From contig OX235262.1 in the NCBI GenBank assembly GCA_944472135.2, forward strand, positions 42,583,804 to 42,647,803: 64,000 nucleotides of DNA, written 5' to 3'. This stretch comes from Trichobilharzia regenti. Its lineage: Eukaryota > Platyhelminthes > Trematoda > Strigeidida > Schistosomatidae. The translations under genes and the position numbers were made by a program. Within the stretch, counting starts at the first letter, position 1, and every line of letters starts with the position of its first letter. This document shows, one piece after another, positions 11,148 to 23,000 of the stretch. The notes beneath the pieces are model-generated. The model was not told the DNA's origin and did no database searches. It saw only the letters and a program-made list of their open reading frames with translations.

Positions 11148-11575
11148 TGTTATAACTGTAGGGAATTGAATGAAGACGTTTTCACCTTGCTCTGTCTGCG
11201 CCTGAACTAATCTGCCTATCTGCTTGTCGTACCTTCCGATTTAGTAAAGCACGCAAATATCAAAAGACAAAGGCTGGACTGTGACTGTGTATTGAAGTGC
11301 AACAACGACAAAGAAAGCCATGGTATTTATACCTTTTACAACAATATGGACAGCTAACAGCATTTGAAATAATTTATCTTAATAGCCAATAACAAAGTGC
11401 GTGAGAGATGATAATATACCATATGTGCGAGATTGACAGTCAATAACAAAATGTGTGGGAATGATAATATACCATATATACAAGATTAGCAGTCAATACC
11501 AAAATGTGTGAGAATGATAACATACCATATATGCAAGATTAAACAGTCAATACCAAAATATGTGGGATCCTATCA
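11148..11575 (+). mobile_element. Solo LTR, 428 bp, AGGTC target duplication
   Basis: It starts TGTTATAACTG and ends ATCCTATCA, flanked by the perfect direct repeat AGGTC (11143-11147 and 11576-11580). A second copy of the same LTR at 25475-25795 has its own duplication (ATACG), which fixes both ends independently. This copy is about 107 bp longer because an internal unit of 53-54 bp is present four times (starts near 11387, 11441, 11494, 11548) instead of twice. It is inserted among Penelope-like remnants. The superfamily is unknown; 5-bp duplications fit Gypsy or BEL/Pao. Strand is taken from similarity only. Confidence 0.85.
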
Positions 11576-11599
11576 AGGTCACATCTGTCTGTCCTCTTC

Positions 11600-12160
11600 A
11601 CCTTACTTCCAGTGACTGGCTTGATCGAATTTTATAGAGGATTCGGAAAGATCTGTCAAACTAAGCCATACATCCACAAGATGTTCTGCTGTAAAACTGA
11701 AGACAGATATTTTTCACCAGGGTTCTTCGGAGATTTTTCAGTTCTTGGGGCATGTTTTCTCAACGTTGAGGAAGGTGAATAAATAACATTGCTCTTCGAC
11801 TTCAAGAAAACTATCCATTTCATGTAAGTTTCTGGTAAACAGATCTCAGAGGTGAATTAGAATCCTTTCTTAGGAAATGAACATAGTAGGGGCAGAAATT
11901 TATGTCCAGAATGCGGCTGATGTAAAGATGAGAATTATTCAAAATGTGAAGCGTATTTTCATGATTCCTGTTCTTACCGCAGAGAATCATGTTGTCGTCG
12001 ATATGGTAATCACACAGAAATAAAAGTAATCTATCCTTTTCAATTAGCTAGTGACTTTTAGGCTTAACTATAAACCAGCCACCCAAGGCGATTCCTCGAA
12101 CTGGTATACTAACTGATTCAAACGTGGCTTGTAGTTATAAAATTCAGATGTGTCAGATAA
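11600..12160 (-). mobile_element. Degenerate Penelope-like reverse transcriptase
   Basis: Minus-strand translation, with frame changes, gives a CDYHIDDN block in the position of the YVDD motif, then LRKDSNSPLRSVYQK (the usual R.DGSI.RSVYRKPT block), then ELKNLRRTLVKNI (linker). The blocks are in the right order and spacing for a Penelope-like RT. The copy lacks a recognisable GIY-YIG end on its 3' side, where the solo LTR now sits. Confidence 0.55.
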
Positions 12161-12164
12161 AAAA

Positions 12165-12955
12165 TGAAAACCAAGTATCACTAAATAAGTGTTTCGTTCT
12201 ATCTCGAAACTCTTCAATAAAACATTTGTACTGTAAACCAACAGAAAATGAAAAGAAAAGGTTATTAGTTACCAGCTAAACGGTTGAATAGTAGGGCTCT
12301 GCGCTTGTTACCAAATAAACCATGTTTTATTCTATCAAGTTCCACAGTAGAATAAAAATTGTCACTGAATGTTCCTTTATTTTAAATAACATTCTGTTTG
12401 GTGTCGAATTACGAAGAATGTTTGAGCTGAGTATTTTACAAACCCACAATCAGGTGAGTAATTAAAAATTAGAATACTGGTGAAGGTTTCATACGTCGTC
12501 CACCTGAAGAAGAACTGAACAGTTAAGAATAAAGTTATCATCACATTAGAATTCAGAGAATATTATTCCAAACTCCATTGATATGCATTTCTAGCCACTG
12601 TAAAGAAATTCTAGAGGGTCCGTTATTAGTTAATCTTCCCTTGACAATGCGTGTTTCTCAGAAGGACGACGAGTTCTTCACCTTTTGAAGTATACAGCCT
12701 AAAAAACATAACAATGTCGCAGATACTAATTTAGAAATCTGAATACCATGAGAATTATGGTCAAATAGGTACCTCTTTTCATCAGATTACTTGTATTCGT
12801 TCGATTAGTGTCGAGGTAAATCAGTTTTACCTGGAATCCTGAGGGATGAATGCAGTAGATAGTTGGAATGGTAAACCTTTCCACCTTTCAGTCTGCTCGT
12901 GTTCTATTAAACTGATCAGGCAATTTTCTGGTGTCACTTAATTATGATTGTTCAA
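12165..12955. other. No firmly recognised feature
   Basis: This may include further upstream parts of the adjacent Penelope-like element, but no motif is clear enough to support a call. Confidence 0.35.
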
Positions 12956-12961
12956 CACTTA

Positions 12962-13150
12962 AAGTGTGTTGACGGTTCAGCGGTAGAATATTTGCTAACC
13001 CCGAACGAGGTCCGTGTTTGACCTCCTACAGACGCACTTCTAAACCTTGTTTAGCCGGTAGTAAACCTGTTAAACAGGGAAGGTTGGATGTCAGGTAAGC
13101 AGCCCCACCTAGTGAAAAAGAACTCCACTATCAGAATCTTAGAGCTCAAG
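12962..13150 (+). mobile_element. tRNA-headed SINE-like repeat
   Basis: The tRNA-like head has an A-box-like GGTTCAGCGGTAGAAT (from about 12973) and a degenerate B-box GTGTTTGACCTCC (about 13012). The anticodon arm is imperfect. No matching second copy is in this window, so the boundary is approximate. Confidence 0.45.
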
Positions 13151-13154
13151 CTTG

Positions 13155-14035
13155 TAGCCGTCTACTACACTCGGGACTCATATGTGACAGAAACTAAAAT
13201 ACAGAGTCCATGGAATTCCACATGATAGTCAACTGATTATGTACTTACTGTCAACTATTTATTCAGTAAGTTTTCTGTATGCGAGTTTTCAACTTGAAAC
13301 GCACTACACCACTACCCTAGGTTTGAACGTGCGGGCCATATTGTGATATTTGCTACTTATCAACAAATATTGATAGCAGCCATGGTAACTCCTCGAAACG
13401 CAAAGATAACGAGGAATTCTCAGGAAAAACAAACTCGAGAAGAGGACTGCTATTCCGATGATAATTTAATAAGTTACAGAGAATAAAGAACGAACATCCG
13501 CATTACAGAATAACTGACAAGGTTAGAATCAATGAAAGGCTTATTATTTTTTAAACTTCCACTTTAGTTTGTTTCTGTAAACAGTAGACTCCTCTTCTTC
13601 CCTTCAGTACCGCTAACTTTTGAGCAGCATATTTGATCAACCTGTGAAGTTAACCACCTAGCAGAAAGTGACGCCATACTTAGATGAAAAAATAATTAAA
13701 TAACAACAGAAACACCAATACATTTGGTTTATTAGCTCACTTAACACAGACATATATTTTTAAATTCATATTTTGAAATTAAAGTGGCTAATTTCTATTT
13801 ACCAGCTGATAGTGCTTTGAAGTTAGGTTAAATGGTGAAAACACGGGATAACGGTTCTACTCATTTCGAGGTGGAATACTCAGCTAGGTACCTCTTAATT
13901 TAATCACCATTAAGTCTTTAGGAAATAGTCGAAAAAATCCTGGAGTTAATTTTATACTACTTATTGCTGACCCAGTATTATTAATGTGAAAGCCAAAGCA
14001 TTAGACTAGAGACTCAGAACGTCATGAAAAATATC
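13155..14035. other. No recognised feature
   Basis: No supportable ORF or repeat seen. Confidence 0.4.
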
Positions 14036-14039
14036 AGCA

Positions 14040-14260
14040 AACGCTTTCATTAGCTCCATAGTGAAGATCATATGGTCGGATGAGATAAGCAACAAGGAAC
14101 TCTGGTAACGAACCAATCATGAAAATATCACCCAACAAATAAACCGAAGAAAGTGGGGATGGATTAGATGTATACTGAGAAGACCTTTGGTTGACATCCC
14201 ATATCAAGACCTCGAGTGGAGCCCAAATGGAACGCGAAATGATAGCAAAGTAGTTGTTTA
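14040..14260 (+). mobile_element. RTE-type LINE C-terminal remnant
   Basis: Plus-strand translation shows IIWSDEISNKELW.RTNHENITQQI, then RRKWGWIRCILRRP and WSPNGTRN. These follow the order ISNS.LW..TNQ, RRKWKWIGHTLRK, WNPEGKR seen at the end of RTE ORFs. It has one stop and is short and old. Confidence 0.55.
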
Positions 14261-14521
14261 ACTTGAGATTAAGGATGAAAGCTCACACTGAACAATAGAA
14301 TGAAGATACAACAATTTGCACACTCCTTATTTCTTGTTTGTGGTTACCTGTTACCCAATACGAAATTCACTTGGCTAACATCATTAAAACTGCGTCAATT
14401 GTAAGCACAAGGATAAAATACCAATTGTCTTTCAGAAGTATTAAAGTGTTATGGTTATATCATAGATTCCGTTAACCTATCGAGACTCATAGGATCTGCA
14501 AATGAAAATGTACTTGTATAG

Positions 14522-14715
14522 TTGAGTGAAGGGGAAACCAAATGCGTATATATTTCGTTTTTAGCCCACTTGGTAGATACTGGGCATTCAACAAGACTGG
14601 AGTGGGCGTTCTTAGTTGTCCACCGTTCCCCTCGTAATCTGTCTAGAACAGCTGGTTCACGTCTTCTATTAGCAGCTGAGATCAATACTAGAAGATCTGG
14701 TCACTGTGTGTAGAA
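14522..14715 (+). pseudogene. Penelope-like element C-terminal remnant
   Basis: The frame reads FLAHLVDTGHST, a VVHRSPRNLSR segment and RLLLAAEINTR, matching the HLVDTGH / VIYR.P / LLTAEAI order of the Penelope-like C-terminus. Nothing upstream of it resembles the GIY-YIG core. Confidence 0.5.
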
Positions 14716-15077
14716 GAAGTATGTCAAGCCGAATTGTTTATCTTGGCCCATAATATGGTCAACAAATGCCCATAAACATTGGTATTTAACACTTTAAATT
14801 CCAATCCTTATTCCTCTTTCTTCCCCTTTGTTTCACTGACAGACGGCTATCCCACCAAACCTTTTACAACTTCAGGTTTATATAATGATTTTCAAAGTCG
14901 TTATCATATTTCCACAATCCTTTTTATTCCACTTTATTAAATTCATTATTACTTGATAATCATTGAATTGAATTCTTTGACTTTCCCGTCGATTGATTGG
15001 ACCGAAGTGCTCGGTCCCAGGTTGACATGTCGGCTTCTTGTGCAGATGCTTCGACGATGTCTGGTCATTTAATTAGT

Positions 15078-15297
15078 ATACAATTGGTGGATAGTGGCTA
15101 GCAGTAGAATCCAGGATGCGCATTTCGTCCTATTTGGGACTCGTCAGCTGGATGTACCTGCATTTCTCAGTGAGTGATGATGTTCCCACCGAGGCTCGAA
15201 CCCAGTGCCCATAGTTTCAAACGCCAAAGCGTTATCCACTAGACCAAGTGGTCCATCCTGGATTCCACTGCCAGCCACCATCCACCAATTGTATACT
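15078..15297 (-). mobile_element. SINE with 43-bp inverted ends and hammerhead
   Basis: The minus strand reads a tRNA-like head (A-box-like GGTCTAGTGGATAACGC; B-box GGGTTCGAGCC, complement near 15194-15204) and then a hammerhead ribozyme (15101-15161). The outermost 43 bp at each side are near-perfect inverted repeats (15078-15120 against 15255-15297, including GTATACAATTGGTGGAT). The second copy at 25161-25391 shares the head and ribozyme but not the right-hand inverted end, so the inverted ends are particular to this copy. Confidence 0.8.
15101..15161 (-). ncRNA. Hammerhead ribozyme (schistosome SINE type)
   Basis: Reading the minus strand: stem I 5' strand GTACATCCAG, core CTGACGA, stem II GTCCC..AAATA..GGAC, core GAAA, short stem III formed by the palindrome ATGCGCAT, cleavage triplet ATC, stem I 3' strand CTGGATTCTAC. 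All invariant hammerhead core positions are intact (position 7 may be any base). The very short stem III is typical of SINE hammerheads, which often act as dimers. Such ribozymes are known from schistosome Sm-alpha SINEs. I judge it potentially self-cleaving at the ATC/C junction near 15116-15117. Confidence 0.85.
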
Positions 15298-15432
15298 TGA
15301 TAATCGTTTACTAATGATACTTTTATGTTTCCACCACACCCTCATTATTATTTTGGCCATCGGCATTACTGTTGTTATTAGTCACTCTTGAACTCACATC
15401 TAGTCTTTCTCCTCTGTTGGTTTATTTCCTTG

Positions 15433-15437
<5 letters not shown>

Positions 15438-15481
<44 letters not shown>
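15438..15481. repeat. TA microsatellite
   Basis: A pure TA run of about 22 units. Confidence 0.95.
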
Positions 15482-15485
<4 letters not shown>

Positions 15486-16150
15486 CCCTCACACACCACT
15501 GTCTACGTGCATCCTTGAAGCCAGTACTTTTTTGTTCAGTATACATGCATAAACACATATCATTAAACTATTTCGTTTCATTTTACCTTGTATTCTTATT
15601 GACCACACATGTTTTAAATGACAATCAAAAATAATTGACTATTATTCCATCTTTCACTTTTACCACATATTATTATACACTTTTTGATATAATTCTAATT
15701 TACCTTTATTGACCCTACTGTTTGCTGAAATTAATAGGTTTATAAGTGCAGGGCCTGTAGAAGTATTTATTGAAAACAACTGTTCACTCTAACTTTTTTT
15801 GTTCTCAATATAAATTGAAAATGGATCAATCAGTTTTTATCGATTAGTAGATCATTTTTTGAAAAAGAAGGTATTCTGTCTGATTAAACATCAGTCATAT
15901 AATTAGTAAGTATCAAGTAAATTATAATCATGAATATATTTTAAGAAAAACTGAATAACTTGCACTTGTCTAATGCTACAAAACTATAGACGAAATAGAT
16001 GTGAGTTCTAATCGTATAAACAGGATATATTCCCTCTGTAACAAATGCAAATAAATTAACCAATCAATTCATTCTAAAGTAATTTCCTTATTTGAAAAAG
16101 AATGAATCATCAAACTTGTACAGATTTATATTTCCTTCGAAATTGAACTA
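15482..16150. other. AT-rich upstream region of the host gene
   Basis: No repeat head or ORF. By position it should contain the promoter and 5' leader of the gene starting at 16192, but no specific promoter element stands out. Confidence 0.4.
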
Positions 16151-16191
16151 CTCAGAGTGCTACGTATATTGTTTTAATGAATTAGACAAAA

Positions 16192-16442
16192 ATGGCGGAC
16201 AGTCACTACATACAAAATTTATCAAGTAAAAATTTAAAACAAAAGGAATATGAAACAACTCGATCACCAGATTGCATCGAAATCAACTTATCAAGTTTAC
16301 ATGAGAATAAAAACTCGACAATAACGAAAAATGATGTATTTATGAATAATTTAATTTATTTATTAAATTCAAGTGGAATGATTCGACGAACACAATCTTC
16401 ATCAGCTGACAGTTTATTTTGTAAGACGAATGCGGATAAAAT
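16192..16442 (+). CDS. Serine-rich protein, exon 1
   Basis: First coding exon of the only convincing host gene. The ATG at 16192 sits in an AAAATGG context. The exon encodes 83 whole codons plus two bases and ends at a strong donor, GTAAGT, starting at 16443; reading on gives an immediate TAA. The split codon AT|G is completed at 20084, and the downstream frame is open without a break, which supports the junction. The encoded N-terminus (MADSHYIQNLSSKN..) is polar with no signal peptide; it has a short patch NLIYLLNSSGMIRRTQSSSAD near its end that could be a phosphorylation or docking site. The start is chosen as the only in-frame ATG with a long open frame; further upstream non-coding exons cannot be excluded. 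Confidence 0.75.
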
Positions 16443-19400
16443 GTAAGTTGTTTTTATTACTATGAAACTTCTGAGATTTAAAAAGTATATTTTATGTATA
16501 TACATAAATCTTACTACCAGCTACCAATCACTGTAGATTACGTTGATATGTAAAATGTCTGAGGATGAAGCCTTGTAAGCTCTTCTGGCAAAAAGAAGTT
16601 ATTGTCTCTTCCGTCAGTAATGTAACTCTGCCATCAGACTCATCTCAGAGTATAAGCAGATTATACTACAATAGTAACTGCTATCAATTCTAATCAGTTA
16701 TCCAGTCGAACTTTATAATGAGGAATCAAGTTCAGGAAAAATGCACTCACTATAGCTGTTTTGGTTCAATACAATTTTTAGCCATATAATACGAGTTGCG
16801 CAATACTTTGTCAATATTTTAATGTCATTTGTGTTACTTAAAATGAACTGCATAGTGGCTTCATGAATTGTAAATGTATGTTCAAATGCATTGTTTGTAG
16901 CCTGATACATTATACTGATATTTTCTGTTGACCCTAAAATCAGGGTGGAGCCAGATGGATCAGACATAATTACCGTCTGAATGACTGAATTTCAGCATGA
17001 AACTCTGCACAGAATTGCAATAGTCCAAATTACCACACTGCATGTAACACACAAAAGTAGAGAGGTAAAAAATCCAAGAGATCCACAACTGGAAGAAGTG
17101 TAAGGGAGGAAGAATAGAAACATGAAAAATAATGAGGATTAAATAGATTTGGGATATCACAATGAATGAATGCACCTGCAACATTTTGAATGATTTTGAG
17201 CCATATCACCAACTGTCTCCATCTGCTGGTTCTTAGAATCCCGAGGTCTTCAACCAAGTGGCCTACACCTCCCTACACGACCAGCTAAAACCAGCTGCTG
17301 TCGAAAACTTCATGGAGTGATATCAGTTTTTGGTTAAACAGCCTCTAAAGCTAACATTGCCCGCCGAGTGAAACGACGGCTCGGCATGCACAGTGCATAC
17401 TATAGCCACCTGACTTCATGTAACTTCACTACCTCATCTACTGAGGTGTATATAAATGGATGAAAATGAGGTGAATTTGTAAAATACTCAGCAACTTATT
17501 ATATTTAAAGCTTAAAACTTTATTCCATCGACAGTTATATAATTTATGACGAATATACTTTGTTTTTGAGATATGTGCTTAAGGAAATTTGGCGAAGTAT
17601 TTTCAATGTCTAAACAGAGTATCTCTCCTATATACCTGCCTACTACCTTTCAATAACAACAAATGTAACGCTATAAACATAGATGATCCCACACATACTA
17701 ACTTTTATATATTTTCAAAATTCACTAGACCACTAAATTCTTCTCCCCCACAGTTATTCGACTGTGTGACTTATATTAAGATTATTTCACTACTACAATA
17801 GGAATTTTATAATGAAGTCTTTCAGCGATAAAATCTACTTTGAAAATAACCAATTTTTGAAAAGACGCCGGTTTTGCGACTGATTTCTTAAAGTTTTGAT
17901 TTTTTTTAATTGATATTCAACGAGCTTATCAAGTTGATGGCAAAGACGGCTGACATAAAATAATGGCTGATATATAAAATAGGTTGAAAAATGTCGGGAA
18001 ATTCCTTGTGGTGGATATGAGATAATATTACTTTTTTGAGACCTGGTAATACGTCGGTTGAAGTAAAAGTTATCTAACACTGATTTGTTGTCAATACACA
18101 AAAAAAGATTGATCGTCTAATAAATCACACCAATAATTACAATAAACACTTTAAAATACATTCTATGTGGAAAATAAAGTAAAAGATTTACAACTAATAT
18201 AAACCACACAAATGATAAATTATTTAGCAGCATATGATCAAATCCACCATCACAGGAAATAAAATAAGCCATTGTGTAAGAGTAGCTTACAGTTATTTGA
18301 ATTTTATGATAGACACTTCACTAGATGAAATTATCATCTACATTTTCCTATATCCACTTCTCTATCGCCATCATTCTTACTTTGTTATTATTCTTTCTGC
18401 GATGAATATAGTAGTGAAATCGAGAAAGCATATTTATTACGCTATTCGGAAGTTTGTTATTACTGTTAACACTCGAGTTCCTGGTGGAACATAGGGCTTT
18501 AACAGGACATCCCTGCCTATTTATACTTTTTTCTCTGCAGTCCTCTCCAGCTAGCCCCACAAATGCGCATTAGATACCATCCCTTCCTCATCTGACATCT
18601 TCCATGTCACGTTTGGACACATATCCAACTCGTGTTTTTCCCATCCAGATCCCGTTCGGACGATGGCCTGACGCGCAATATCACCCGACGGTCTCCTTAG
18701 CGCGTGCCCAATCCGTGCCCATTTTCTTTGGAATATATGCCAATCAATAGTTTCTTGAATGGTTCCCTCTCAGAATTTCTTGTTGCTGATTTTTTCCAGT
18801 CATTTGGTTTTCAATATGGAGTGTAGGTAACTGTTGATAAAAGTATGTAACCTGTTGAAAAAGCTTTACATGACGCTCCATGTTTCTAACCCATACAGCA
18901 GAACTGACTTACTTGACGTCAGTGTTGAAAATACAAAGTTTGTTCTTTACGATTAGTGTAGAAGATTTCCAAAGTGATTTCAGAGTGATGAATTTCTGCC
19001 ATGCCTCTCCGATTCTGGCTCTCTTTAACATTCTCATCTGTGCTGTAGCCTATAGTTGAAATGATGCGGCCTACATAAGTGAAGAATGTGACCTCTGCCA
19101 AATTTCTCTTGTTGATAGTGATTCATGTTTCCTGTTGGTGATGTTGGTTAGCTTCATCACCTCCATCTTTTCCATGTTCCATTGAAGTCTTGTCTTTGCT
19201 GTTTCACATGCCAATTTGTTGGTTTTCACCTGCAAGTCTTCGAGTTTGTGTGACATTAGATATAAATGGTCTGTGAAATTCACCCTTTCTATAAACTTAT
19301 CGGTCCGACGTATTAGTCTCTTCTCACGCCCCACAGTCTGGCACATAATCCAGTCCAAAACAATTCGGAATATCCTGGGTGATGACAGACAGCCTTCTTA

Positions 19401-20083
19401 GTCTTACTCTATGCAGTCTTTACTTCATACGCTTCGCTGAGTTTTCTGTTGTGGATCACCTGACACATCGAGTAGTTATATAACTGCTGCGCTACGTAAA
19501 GTTGAAGTGGTTTTCAGTTTAATTCATAGCTAACATTTTAGGTTTTTCAAAGTCGATAAAGTTTAGGCAGAGTTTTAACTGTCATTCTATTCTCTATTAA
19601 GTGATGATATGTAGCGTTTTCCTTTTCTGAAGGTAGCTTGTTCCATTGAGCAGGGTTCTGCATCCAGTGTATTTTCGATTCCCTCTAGGATGAAACCATT
19701 CAATATTTTGCTTGACATGGATAACTGCAGGAGTTAGCACCAGTTCTTAAAGAGACGCCCTTGTTGAGCAGTTTGACAAGGCAGCCTTCTTACAACCAGT
19801 GAGTATTTTTCTTCCCTTCCAAACATTTTACAGTAGCTGCGCCAGCATATCCATTGCGGTCACTGGAATCGTTTTCAGTGCTCGAAAATTTGTTAACTGG
19901 GCATAACTCTACCTCTTTTGAACTATGAATTAAATTCTAACGACTTCGGAAAAACAGTTAATCAGTCAGGTTATCTAACTGAAAGAATAGCAAATATATT
20001 TTGTTATGCCAGTAATCAGTTCTTACTTCATATTTCACTAATATATGTGAACGTATCCTATTTTTATTTCATTGTGTTAATAG
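16443..20083 (+). other. Intron of the serine-rich gene
   Basis: It begins GTAAGT, ends TTAATAG after a pyrimidine-rich stretch (20061-20075) and is phase 2. It contains a decayed antisense RTE at 18480-19900; the rest (16450-18475) shows no recognisable gene or repeat. Confidence 0.75.
18480..19900 (-). mobile_element. Degenerate RTE-type LINE in intron
   Basis: Minus-strand frames show pieces of an RTE reverse transcriptase and its C-terminal tail. At 19071-19358 is VNFTDHLYLMSHKLEDLQVKTNKLA, a decayed form of the FADDLALLSHT..QMQ.KT block in which the catalytic ADD reads TDH. Near 18660-18720 is an IGHALRRPSGDIARQAI block (usual WIGHTLRK..TRQAL). The 3' end carries the 'gttcctggtggaacataggg' type tail at 18478-18500. 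It is full of stops, is antisense to the host gene, and is probably neutral intronic debris. Confidence 0.65.
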
Positions 20084-23000
20084 GTCAATTCAACCAGAGT
20101 TCATTTTATCTGAAACAAATCAAGAAAATATAGAAGTTATGCAAAACTTCATGAACCACGACCATAATGATCAAATTGTAAATCTACAAAAAAGTTACTC
20201 TGCTGCAGATATTATGAATAGATTGAATAAAATGATTACTGAAACTCATCACAAGTCGAGAAGTGATGATGAATTAACGGCCTTACTTATGCCTCTATTG
20301 AAAATTCAACCGAATCAGACGATAAATGAGACAGTTTTACCGCAGTATGGGGATATAAATTGTGGATTTGATTGTCGTCCTTATCAAGGACCGAAAACTC
20401 CACCCTCACCGAGAATAAAGAAAACTAAATCAGCGTTACTACACGAAATGAATTACTCATCAAGTAGTAATGTGACTGAGAAAATCAGACAATTTAATGA
20501 CCAGTCACAAATATGCTTTGATTCTAATTGCAATACTTCTTGCCATACATTACCAATTGATCAAAATAAGCTATCAGTTATATCAACCATTCCAAAGTTT
20601 TGTGAGCTTCATACGAATTCTGCCAAGTGCACCTACAGAAAACATTTGTCAGACATATCTTCCGATATAAACCTACATTCTATTCAAAGTGACTTAAAAC
20701 CTACAAATAAGAAGTATATTTCTGGGTCTTCCAATGATATACAACTATCAGCCGACCGATTTCATAAATCTAAACGTTATTCTGAGGAACATTCTTACTC
20801 ATCCTTGGCACATTCATCAAAATTTCCTGAATATGTTTCATTTACTTCGGACGATGATAATCCAAGATCTAATAAATGTATCACTAATCGCTCGAATGAA
20901 AACTATGACCAACCACTGACTGACGACGAAAAAGAGTGTTTTCATTTATCACATAAAAAGAAACTGCACCGGTCTAAGAGGGAAAAATTTAAGAAGGAAA
21001 TAGAGCGTCGGTCATTACACTTATGTGATAAGTCAGTTGTTAAAACTAGTTCAAGCAAACATTTGTATAGGTCAGAAGATTTTCGTAAGCATACTTCTGA
21101 GTATTCTAACGATAAATATTTACCTCTAGACAAGACCATCAGGAGAGTGGACTACACATACCGACCTATATCTTCTAGACAGACATATTTAATCTCCCAC
21201 CCTGAAAGGATATCTCGGAAGAGTCTAGACTCACATAGTCATTCGTTTGTCAGACGTCATAAACGTCCCTATATGGCTGATAATAAAGCTTTTTGCAGAC
21301 AATCTGATTACAACAGTGCTAATGAAACTGAATGGAAATCGGGTTTTCGATCATCCCTTCGCCATGCAGCTTCTAGCTCCCGTTTCTTTTCTAAGAAGCC
21401 ATATCCCCACACTGCCCAAACTATCTCAATACCATCATCATCATCAAGTAGGTTTGTGATGTCAGGCAGAGACCATCTTAACGAACAATACGACAAATCA
21501 CCTAAAAAACTCTATAGAAAAACTCTGGTGCACAAACATCGACGAAGAACTATTTACAGAGGACCACCTTCTCCATATGCGGTGGCATGTAGTTACAGCA
21601 ATTCCTTGCCTCATGATTCACCTTTTTCACCATCAGAAACTATACGTGAAGCAGATACTCCAGACAGTATCTCTTCAGTCTCTAACAGTTGCTCACATAA
21701 CTATGCTAAAAATAAAAGTCACAAAGATTATCGTCTGAAGTCAAGTGAGTTCAACTCGTCTATTTCTTCATCATCATCATCAACAACAGTTTCACCCCCA
21801 ATGGATCATAATTTGTCTATGAAAGCAAGATTATGTTCTGTAGTTTCTAGTATCCCAGTAGTACCTGATGTAATACAAAATGTCATCTGCAATAATAATC
21901 ATAATAATAATAACTACATTGATGTTTATTGTTCAAAGGCTTCTAAAACTATTGCTTCATCGAATAACATATTCCATCAGGCTTCAAAAGAATCCAATCT
22001 TTTGGTTAATGAAGATAATCTAACGTATCAGTTACCTAAAATAACTGGTCACAAGAAGTCATCAACAGTAACATCAAGTTGTTCCAGTAACGTAATGAAT
22101 GATTTACATACTCAACAAAATATTCAAGAATCAAACGGAACTATACAGCCAAGAAGATCAGGAAGTAAAACCAACCAGAGTAGCATACAAGCTAATTTCA
22201 CAAGCAGGAGTATAAGCAGAGGTAGTAGCAGTACAAGTAGCAGCAGAAGCAGCAGCAGTAGTAGTGGAAGTAGTAGCAGGAGCAGTGGCAGCAGTGGAAG
22301 TAGTAGCAGTACCTCTGGGAATAGCGATTACAGTAGTAGTAGTAGTAGTGTTAGCCATAGTAAAACCAATGTCAGTACAGATCCTATTTCTAATTTGTCG
22401 AATTATGAGGCTTCTTTTTCAAAAGACAAAGAAGACCACCCCAATCATAATTCTCAATATCAGTCCCAACAACAACTGTTTCTTAATATCTCTGATCCTT
22501 CTTATTTTCATACTGATGAAAGTCTTGTCGAAAATCAAGAAAGTAACAAGTACAGCATGCAAACAGTGTCTGAAACACTCACAAACTGTAACACTTCTGA
22601 ATATGAAATACTGACAAATTTATCAGCCTTGAATGTTCCTGTTTCTAAAGTTGAAAACTTTATACTTCCAGTATCATCAGATATACAAGAAAAGTTATCA
22701 GAAACAAATTGTAAACATGGAACAGAGAATTCAAGTAATGATATCAACTTACAGATAAATGAGAAATTGAAATGTAATAATCAGTTACAAAGTTCAAACA
22801 ATTTAAATGAGGAGATTCATTCGAAAGGTGAAATATCTAAAGAAAATCCATTAGATAATGACAATTATGCATCTCTAAGTGATTTTGAAAACTTTTCGAA
22901 AGAGTATAAAAGGCATTCAGATCACCTAGATAATTATAAGAAGAAGAAAAGTAATAGAAGAAAATTAGATGCATACTCAAGTCCTAGTTCGCCTTTAGTT

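Noticed and set aside
22158..22614. Thr-rich and Val-rich ORFs on either strand
   Set aside because: Alternate-frame readings of the AGT/AGC serine tract of the host gene.
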